Part shown: one piece after another, positions 59,684-64,000 of the stretch | Numbering within the stretch: position 1 is the first letter of the stretch | Layout: each line of letters opens with the position of its first letter | Assembly: GCF_023704175.1 (NCBI RefSeq) | Contig: NZ_CP084530.1 | Location: 3,032,001 to 3,096,000, forward strand | Source: Paenibacillus sp. YPG26 | GTDB lineage: Bacteria > Bacillota > Bacilli > Paenibacillales > Paenibacillaceae | DNA length: 64,000 nt | Direction: 5' to 3' | Notes under the pieces: generated by a model | Database searches by the model: none | Told to the model about the DNA's origin: nothing | What the model saw: the letters and a program-made list of their open reading frames with translations, nothing else | Translations under genes and position numbers: made by a program

Positions 59684-60745
59684 ATGAAACATTTTGTTAT
59701 CCTGGGTGGAGGTTACGGCGGTGTCACAGTTGCCAATACGCTATTGAAGGGGAACATGCCTAGCGATATTCGCCTGACTATGATCGACCGGATGCCTTAT
59801 CAGACGATGAAGACGGAATATTACGCCCTGGCGGCCGGTACAGCCTCGGATGTGGAGCTGCGCGTTCCCTTCCCCGTTCATCAGAATTTGAATATGAAGT
59901 ATGGGGAAGTCGTCTCGGTTGACCTTGAGAACAAAAAAGTAATCATGGAGAACGATGATCCGGTCTATTATGACCAGCTCGTTATTGCTCTAGGATGTAC
60001 AGACCGCTTCCATGGAATCCCCGGTGCCGAGGAATACGCATGCACCATTCAGTCCATGAGCGCTGTTCGTCAGACGTACCGTACACTAAATGACATTAAG
60101 CCCTATGGCCGTGTAAATATCGTTGGCGGAGGCCTGAGCGGTGTTGAGGTGGCCGCAGAACTTAGAGAGAGCCGGCCCGACCTGAACATCGCTCTGATTG
60201 ACCGGGGCTCGCGTGTACTCTCGGCCTTCCCGCCGAAGATGTCAGCCTATGTTGAGAAGTGGTTCCATGGACATGATGTGGAGACCCTGTCCCATATCTC
60301 GATCTCTTCCCTTGAACCGGGAGTGATTCACACTACCGGAGATGACATTCTGTCGGATGCCACGGTCTGGACGGCGGGGATTCAGCCTGTTGAAATCGTG
60401 CAAAAGCTGAACGTTCCCAAGGATCATCAGGGGAGGGTTCTGCTTAACGAGTATTATCAGATTCCTGAGCATCCTGAAGTATATGTATGCGGGGACTGCG
60501 CGAGCCTTCCCTTTGCCCCTAGCGGACAAGCCGCTGAAGGACAAGGTGAGCAGATTGCCCACATCGCTCTTGCCCTATGGCGAGGAGAGGTTCCGCGTCT
60601 GTCGCCGATCAAGCTGAAGGGGACCCTGGGTTCTCTTGGTAAAAAGGCAGGCTTTGGCCTAATGGGCAAACGTCAGGTTATGGGGCGGGTGCCTCGGATC
60701 CTGAAGAGCGGCGTGCTTTGGATGTCCAAGCACCACCTCGGCTAA
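59684..60745 (+). CDS. NDH-2-like NAD(P)/FAD-dependent oxidoreductase (YutJ-like)
   Basis: This 353-residue protein is the second type II NADH-dehydrogenase-like flavoprotein in the window: HFVILGGGYGGVTVANTLL (FAD), RVNIVGGGLSGVEVAAELRE (NADH), TVWTAGIQPVEIVQ and VYVCGDCASLPF. It is shorter than the NDH-2 at 49.1 kb. The C-terminal part (GRVPRILKSGVLWMSKHHLG) could be membrane-touching. It is probably cotranscribed with mqnE. Bacillus YutJ sits in the same yutM-yuzB-yutI context. Confidence 0.9.
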   Translation: MKHFVILGGGYGGVTVANTLLKGNMPSDIRLTMIDRMPYQTMKTEYYALAAGTASDVELRVPFPVHQNLNMKYGEVVSVDLENKKVIMENDDPVYYDQLVIALGCTDRFHGIPGAEEYACTIQSMSAVRQTYRTLNDIKPYGRVNIVGGGLSGVEVAAELRESRPDLNIALIDRGSRVLSAFPPKMSAYVEKWFHGHDVETLSHISISSLEPGVIHTTGDDILSDATVWTAGIQPVEIVQKLNVPKDHQGRVLLNEYYQIPEHPEVYVCGDCASLPFAPSGQAAEGQGEQIAHIALALWRGEVPRLSPIKLKGTLGSLGKKAGFGLMGKRQVMGRVPRILKSGVLWMSKHHLG

Positions 60746-60757
60746 TCACATATATAC

Positions 60758-60808
60758 AAAAGGGCGACCGGACAGCCATTGCTATGGCTGCACGGTCGCC
60801 CCTTTTTG
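60758..60808. terminator. Bidirectional terminator between the YutJ-like gene and yuzB
   Basis: AAAAGGGCGACCG and CGGTCGCCCCTTTTT form a long stem (with an extra inner AGCCAT/ATGGCT stem), with A- and T-runs on either side serving both converging genes. Confidence 0.9.
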
Positions 60809-60816
60809 TTACACAG

Positions 60817-61071
60817 TTAGTCAAGATCAAGCTCAGACCAGGCATCTATTTCTTTGATTTTGACCATAATACGTTCGTACAGCTTCTCAGCACTCTCGGC
60901 TTCAACGAATTCCCCGTTCACCAGGGCAAATGGAGCCAGAAAGCATTCACCGCAGTGGGTCAGGCATCCGTATTCCAGAACATCATAATCCGGATTCTGT
61001 TCGAGTCTCTCCATGACTTCGTCTGTGCCAAAATGCATATTGTTAACACAAAATTCTATAATCGGTCTCAT
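60817..61071 (-). CDS. yuzB: YuzB family protein
   Basis: This 84-residue protein has Cys pairs in PIIEFCVNNMHFG and EYGCLTHCGECFLAPFALVN, matching Bacillus subtilis YuzB (DUF1450), an uncharacterised thioredoxin-fold or Fe-S-associated small protein. The setting between an NDH-2-like gene and the NifU-like gene agrees with Bacillus synteny. It is divergent from yutI. Confidence 0.92.
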   Translation of the reverse strand: MRPIIEFCVNNMHFGTDEVMERLEQNPDYDVLEYGCLTHCGECFLAPFALVNGEFVEAESAEKLYERIMVKIKEIDAWSELDLD

Positions 61072-61151
61072 TCGGATCTGCCTCGCTTTACTAATGCCAT
61101 TTAAATTTCAAGTCGTTTGTAATATAATATATAAGAAAGGAGTTGAGAAAT

Positions 61152-61397
61152 ATGAGCCAAAATGCACAAGATACTTTGTATGATGAAGTTCTGGAAGTGC
61201 TTGATAAGCTTCGCCCTTTCCTGCAGCGCGACGGCGGTGACGTCGAACTCGTTGACGTGGAGGATGGCATCGTCAAACTTAAGTTGGTGGGTGCTTGCGG
61301 CAGCTGCCCAAGTTCTACAATCACACTTAAAGCAGGGATCGAACGCGCTTTGTTTGAAGAAGTCGAAGGCGTTCAAGAAGTTGTACAAGTATTTTAA
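61152..61397 (+). CDS. NifU-like Fe-S scaffold YutI
   Basis: This 81-residue NifU C-terminal (Nfu) domain has [20 protein letters not shown] and the cluster-binding [14 protein letters not shown] (Cys49 and Cys52). It assembles or carries Fe-S clusters for transfer to enzymes such as SdhB, MqnE and YutM clients. The start is ATG 61152, 8 bases after AAAGGAG; a TTG three codons earlier is inside the site. Confidence 0.94.
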   Translation: MSQNAQDTLYDEVLEVLDKLRPFLQRDGGDVELVDVEDGIVKLKLVGACGSCPSSTITLKAGIERALFEEVEGVQEVVQVF

Positions 61398-61452
61398 TTT
61401 ATACACGAGTTATATCCTTAAGGTGGTCAGCCCCCAGGCTGGCACTTCAGCA

Positions 61453-61497
61453 AGAGTCTTGGCCATCCGGCACGCCGGTGTGCCAGGACTCTTTTCT
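61453..61497 (+). terminator. Terminator after yutI
   Basis: AGAGTCTTGGC and GCCAGGACTCT pair with minor mismatch and are followed by TTTTCTT. Confidence 0.8.
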
Positions 61498-61535
61498 TAT
61501 CTGCTGCGGATTGCCGCGCCGTATGCCGTACAGAT

Positions 61536-62312
61536 TTAGGTCGATGGTTTGATCCAGGGGCGGATCGGATCAAGCCCTCCTGATATATCCATGATGTTAC
61601 CTGTAATGAAATCCGACTCAGGCTGACACAGGAATGAGATCACACGGGAAATGTCTTCCCCGCTTCCGGGTCTTCCTCTTGGTGTCTCCCCATCCGCCTC
61701 TCCGCATACCTCGGCAATGGACTTCTCCTTATTCACGCCCCGGATATCTCCAGGACAGATCATATTGACCGTAATTCCATATGGGGCTTCCTCCACCGCA
61801 AGGGTCTTGGTGAACGATACAAGTCCTGTCTTCGCGGCAGCATAAGCTGCCCTGTGCGGCCAAGCGCGGGATTCAGCGGCATGACCGAAGCCAAAGTGGA
61901 TAATTCGTCCCCAATTCTTGCCCCGCATTCCCGCGAGCACCATATGATCCAGCAGCATCGGACCAACCAGATTCCCCTCAATTAGGGATAAGATTTCTTC
62001 CCTGGTGTATTCCGCAAATAATCGGCGTTCCCGGATAAATGGACCAGCATTATTAACCAGAATATCTATTGTACCCAGCTGGCTCTCTACCTCCGTTACC
62101 AGTCTGGCTATGTCCTGTGAACTCGCTACATCCGCTTGAACTGCAATACAGCGGACACCTTTCCCTCTGATCACGCCTTGAAGCTCGTGCGCTTCAGCTT
62201 CACTGTGTACGTAATTCAGAGCGATGTGACAGCCTTGATCCGCCAAGGCAAGCGCCGTCTTTTTGCCTAATCCTTTGGCACTTCCTGTTATCAGAGCAAT
62301 TTTACCTTTCAC
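61536..62312 (-). CDS. SDR family oxidoreductase (3-oxoacyl-ACP reductase-like)
   Basis: This 258-residue classical SDR has ALITGSAKGLGKKTALALAD, DILVNNAGPF, and the active-site YAAAKTG Tyr-Lys pair. A second active-site stretch reads IHFGFGHAAESRAWPHRAAY, where the usual Ser about 13 residues before Tyr is replaced by nearby Ser/His, so catalysis should be checked. The C-terminal ITGNIMDISGGLDP is standard. The start is GTG 62312, with GGAGGA 8 bases upstream. The substrate is unknown. Confidence 0.88.
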   Translation of the reverse strand: MKGKIALITGSAKGLGKKTALALADQGCHIALNYVHSEAEAHELQGVIRGKGVRCIAVQADVASSQDIARLVTEVESQLGTIDILVNNAGPFIRERRLFAEYTREEILSLIEGNLVGPMLLDHMVLAGMRGKNWGRIIHFGFGHAAESRAWPHRAAYAAAKTGLVSFTKTLAVEEAPYGITVNMICPGDIRGVNKEKSIAEVCGEADGETPRGRPGSGEDISRVISFLCQPESDFITGNIMDISGGLDPIRPWIKPST

Positions 62313-62513
62313 AGCGGATTCTCCTCCCAACAAGGCGTCTACCTTATCTCATTCTGACCTTCACCTCAAGTATAAAATATTTGCTCCTTCCCCACAACTT
62401 GAGGGTTCTGAATACATTTAGAGCGTACGCAGCTATATAAGATATAAGGAACTATTGAATACACGTTCAGACATCCGTGTGGATAACTCTTTAGAATACT
62501 TATATATCAGCAC
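62313..62513. other. Intergenic stretch before the metQ terminator
   Basis: About 200 bp of moderately AT-rich DNA with no credible gene. It contains one consensus DnaA box (62478-62486), isolated and therefore not interpreted. It should hold the promoter of the SDR gene. Confidence 0.5.
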
Positions 62514-62551
62514 AAAAAAGAGCGGTTCCTAAAAAGGAGGAACCGCTCTTG
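62514..62551 (-). terminator. Terminator of the met transporter operon
   Basis: On the minus strand AAGAGCGGTTCC and GGAACCGCTCTT form a twelve-pair stem followed by TTTTT, beyond the 42-bp repeats. Confidence 0.9.
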
Positions 62552-62566
62552 GTAACGAACAACTTC

Positions 62567-62692
62567 ACAGCTTAATATGCTGGGACAATTGCTCCTTGGT
62601 TCAATTTCACAGCTTAGAACGCTGGGACAATTGCTCCTTGGTTCAATTTTCCTGCTTAGAACGCTGGGACAATTGCCCCTTGGTTCAATTTT
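62567..62692 (-). repeat. Three 42-bp tandem copies of the metQ 3' end
   Basis: Units at 62567-62608, 62609-62650 and 62651-62692 repeat the end of metQ, which itself continues from 62693. In the metQ frame each unit reads stop, A, x, K, L, N, Q, G, A, I, V, P, A, F/Y, so the last residues and stop of MetQ recur three times exactly in frame (42 = 14 codons). Copies differ by a few bases, the outermost the most. The block lies between the metQ stop and the terminator. Confidence 0.93.
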
Positions 62693-62697
62693 CCTGC

Positions 62698-63564
62698 TTA
62701 GAACGCAGGAACAATTGAACCTTGATACTTATCTTCAATAAACTTCTTCACTTCAGGTGTAGTGAGAGCTTTCGCCAGCTTCTGGATTGCCTCAGAATCC
62801 TTGTTGTCAGGACGGCTAACGAGAATGTTGGTGTACGGTGATTCTTTATCTTCGATAAAGAGGGCATCCTTAGTTGGAACCAGCTTAGCTTCAAGCGCAT
62901 AGTTCGTGTTGATCAGAGCCAGGTCCACTTCGTCAAGAACACGCGGCAGCATAGCAGCCTCAAGCTCCTTGATCTCAATGTTCTTCGGATTGGTAACAAT
63001 ATCTTTCACTGTTGCATTGATTCCAACGCCATCCTTCAAGGTAATCAGGCCATTCTTCGCAAGAAGAAGAAGTGCGCGTCCACCATTAGTAGCATCGTTA
63101 GGAATCGCTACTTTTGCGCCGCTTGGAATTTCTTCAGCAGTCTTGAACTTTTTGGAGTAAGCGCCAAATGGTTCAACGTGTACGCCAATCACACTTACAA
63201 GATCAAATTTATTCTTTGTGTTCTGATCGTCAAGGTAAGGCTGGTGCTGGAAGAAGTTGGCATCCAGTTGTTTCTCGAACAGTTGAGTATTAGGAAGAAC
63301 GTAATCCGTGAACTCTTTAACTTCAAGCTCCACGCCTTCTTCTTTCAATTTAGGCTTGATGTGGTTAAGAATCTCAGCATGAGGAACGGCAGTCGCTCCT
63401 ACAACCAGCTTAACCGGCTCAGCAGCTGTCTTCGTCTCTGTTGGGGTAGAACCTTTGCTGCCTGTATCCGTGGATCCTTGGCTAGTCTCTTGTGGCTTGC
63501 TGCCGCAGGCTGCAAGTACCAATACAAGTGTAAGTAGCAGAAAAGCTGTTGACCATTTTTTCAT
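62698..63564 (-). CDS. metQ: Methionine ABC transporter substrate-binding lipoprotein
   Basis: This 288-residue NlpA/MetQ lipoprotein has signal peptide WSTAFLLLTLVLVLAACGSK with lipobox LAAC (Cys20), a Ser/Thr/Gly linker, then a periplasmic-binding fold with VVGATAVPHAEILNHIKP, EVKEFTDYVLPNTQL, NFFQHQPYLD and AIPNDATNGGRALLLL. It captures methionine outside the membrane for MetNI. It lies 69 bp downstream of metI. Its 3' end is tandemly repeated behind the stop codon. Confidence 0.95.
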   Translation of the reverse strand: MKKWSTAFLLLTLVLVLAACGSKPQETSQGSTDTGSKGSTPTETKTAAEPVKLVVGATAVPHAEILNHIKPKLKEEGVELEVKEFTDYVLPNTQLFEKQLDANFFQHQPYLDDQNTKNKFDLVSVIGVHVEPFGAYSKKFKTAEEIPSGAKVAIPNDATNGGRALLLLAKNGLITLKDGVGINATVKDIVTNPKNIEIKELEAAMLPRVLDEVDLALINTNYALEAKLVPTKDALFIEDKESPYTNILVSRPDNKDSEAIQKLAKALTTPEVKKFIEDKYQGSIVPAF

Positions 63565-63633
63565 TTCCAGACCTCCAATATGTTTTTTTGAATAAGGATT
63601 TATAATTCTTGTATTTATCTATATAGACTTTCC

Positions 63634-64000
63634 TTATTTCCTTGTAAAATGAGCCACCAGACGATCGCCAATCATCTGCAGCAGCTGAACAAGAATGATC
63701 ATCAGCACGACAGCGACGATCATAACTTCCTTCTCATACCGCTGATATCCATAGCGGATTGCCAGGTCACCCAGACCGCCGCCACCAACCATTCCCGCCA
63801 TCGCGGTATAAGAGACCAGCGTAACAACCGTGATGGTCATGCCGGCAATCAGGCCCGGCATAGATTCAGGCAGCAGCACCTTGCGGATAATCTGAAACGT
63901 GGATGCTCCCATGGAGGTCGCCGCTTCGATTACACCGCGGTCTACTTCACGCAGCGCCGTCTCAACAAGTCTTGCGAAGAAGGGAGCTGCCCCGATCACC
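63634..64000 (-). CDS. metI: Methionine ABC transporter permease, partial
   Basis: The gene runs off the right edge; about 122 C-terminal residues remain. IGAAPFFARLVETALREVDR, IEAATSMGAS (the EAA loop that touches the ATPase), TMAGMVGGGGLGDLAIRYGY-like sequence and a last helix (MIVAVVLMIILVQLLQMIGD) match MetI. metN should lie further right. The GTG near the edge is an internal Val, not a start. Confidence 0.93.
   Translation of the reverse strand, partial: VIGAAPFFARLVETALREVDRGVIEAATSMGASTFQIIRKVLLPESMPGLIAGMTITVVTLVSYTAMAGMVGGGGLGDLAIRYGYQRYEKEVMIVAVVLMIILVQLLQMIGDRLVAHFTRK

Noticed and set aside
62478..62486. DnaA box near the met operon
   Set aside because: One exact TGTGGATAA on its own; single boxes occur by chance and no second box is near, unlike the cluster at 52.2-52.3 kb.
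1..64000. rRNA, tRNA or CRISPR arrays
   Set aside because: No spaced direct-repeat array, cloverleaf pattern or rRNA signature was noticed anywhere in the window; the only short tandem arrays are the 10-bp and 42-bp repeats described.

Overview
The window comes from a spore-forming, mid-G+C Firmicute and looks most like a Paenibacillus or close relative. The evidence is the set of Bacillus-type housekeeping genes (ecsAB, dnaB-dnaI, hemQ, ktrAB, sdhCAB, yuiB, yumC, yuzB, yutI, mqnE), strong AGGAGG ribosome-binding sites, and many sporulation genes (CgeB-like and CotSA-like glycosyltransferases, YheC/YheD ATP-grasp proteins, a YjcZ-like peptide and two Sda-type kinase inhibitors).

Layout. (1) 1-15 kb is almost entirely a minus-strand spore-surface glycan locus: a UDP-GlcNAc 2-epimerase cut by the window edge, two tandem CgeB-like proteins, two GT4 and four GT2 glycosyltransferases, a short rfbA/rfbB pair for dTDP-sugar supply, and a run of small helical or Arg/Lys-rich proteins. 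Several of these proteins carry long basic tails and a recurring G-aromatic-x-x-G repeat. A sigma-K-like promoter sits before the GT2-rfb operon. The locus is interrupted at 5.1-5.8 kb by an AT-rich toxin-antitoxin pair. (2) 15-24 kb holds a YheC/D protein, a VOC protein, a c-di-GMP-I riboswitch in front of an Sda homologue, phosphatidylserine decarboxylase, AraC and MocR regulators, a flavin-binding-fold protein, an aminotransferase and a YjcZ-like peptide. (3) 24-44 kb is core genome: ecsAB, a DEAD-box helicase, SDR, cheX, two LysR regulators, a PHP phosphatase, a K+ channel, sdhCAB, ktrAB, a CPBP protease, a transferred DHFR-fold gene, uvrC and trxA. (4) 44-54 kb holds dnaB-dnaI, yuiB, hemQ, an NDH-2, yumC, a zinc-ribbon protein, and a second sda preceded by four consensus DnaA boxes. 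(5) 53.8-57.7 kb is an AT-rich decaying island: an integrase broken by one stop codon, a truncated FRG-domain gene, a transposase fragment, and orphan membrane or secreted proteins. (6) 57.8-64 kb holds Fe-S assembly proteins (YutM, YuzB, YutI), mqnE with a second NDH-2-like gene, an SDR, and metQ-metI cut by the right edge. The 3' end of metQ has been copied three times as an in-frame 42-bp tandem repeat.

How the genes fit together. The two Sda proteins would connect two signals to entry into sporulation: c-di-GMP through a riboswitch, and DnaA activity through a box cluster. The left arm would decorate the spore surface late in sporulation. The respiratory genes (sdhCAB, two NDH-2, mqnE, hemQ, yumC) form a menaquinone/haem/redox group. 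No rRNA, tRNA or CRISPR array was seen. All identifications come from reading the sequence and remembered family patterns; no database search was run.
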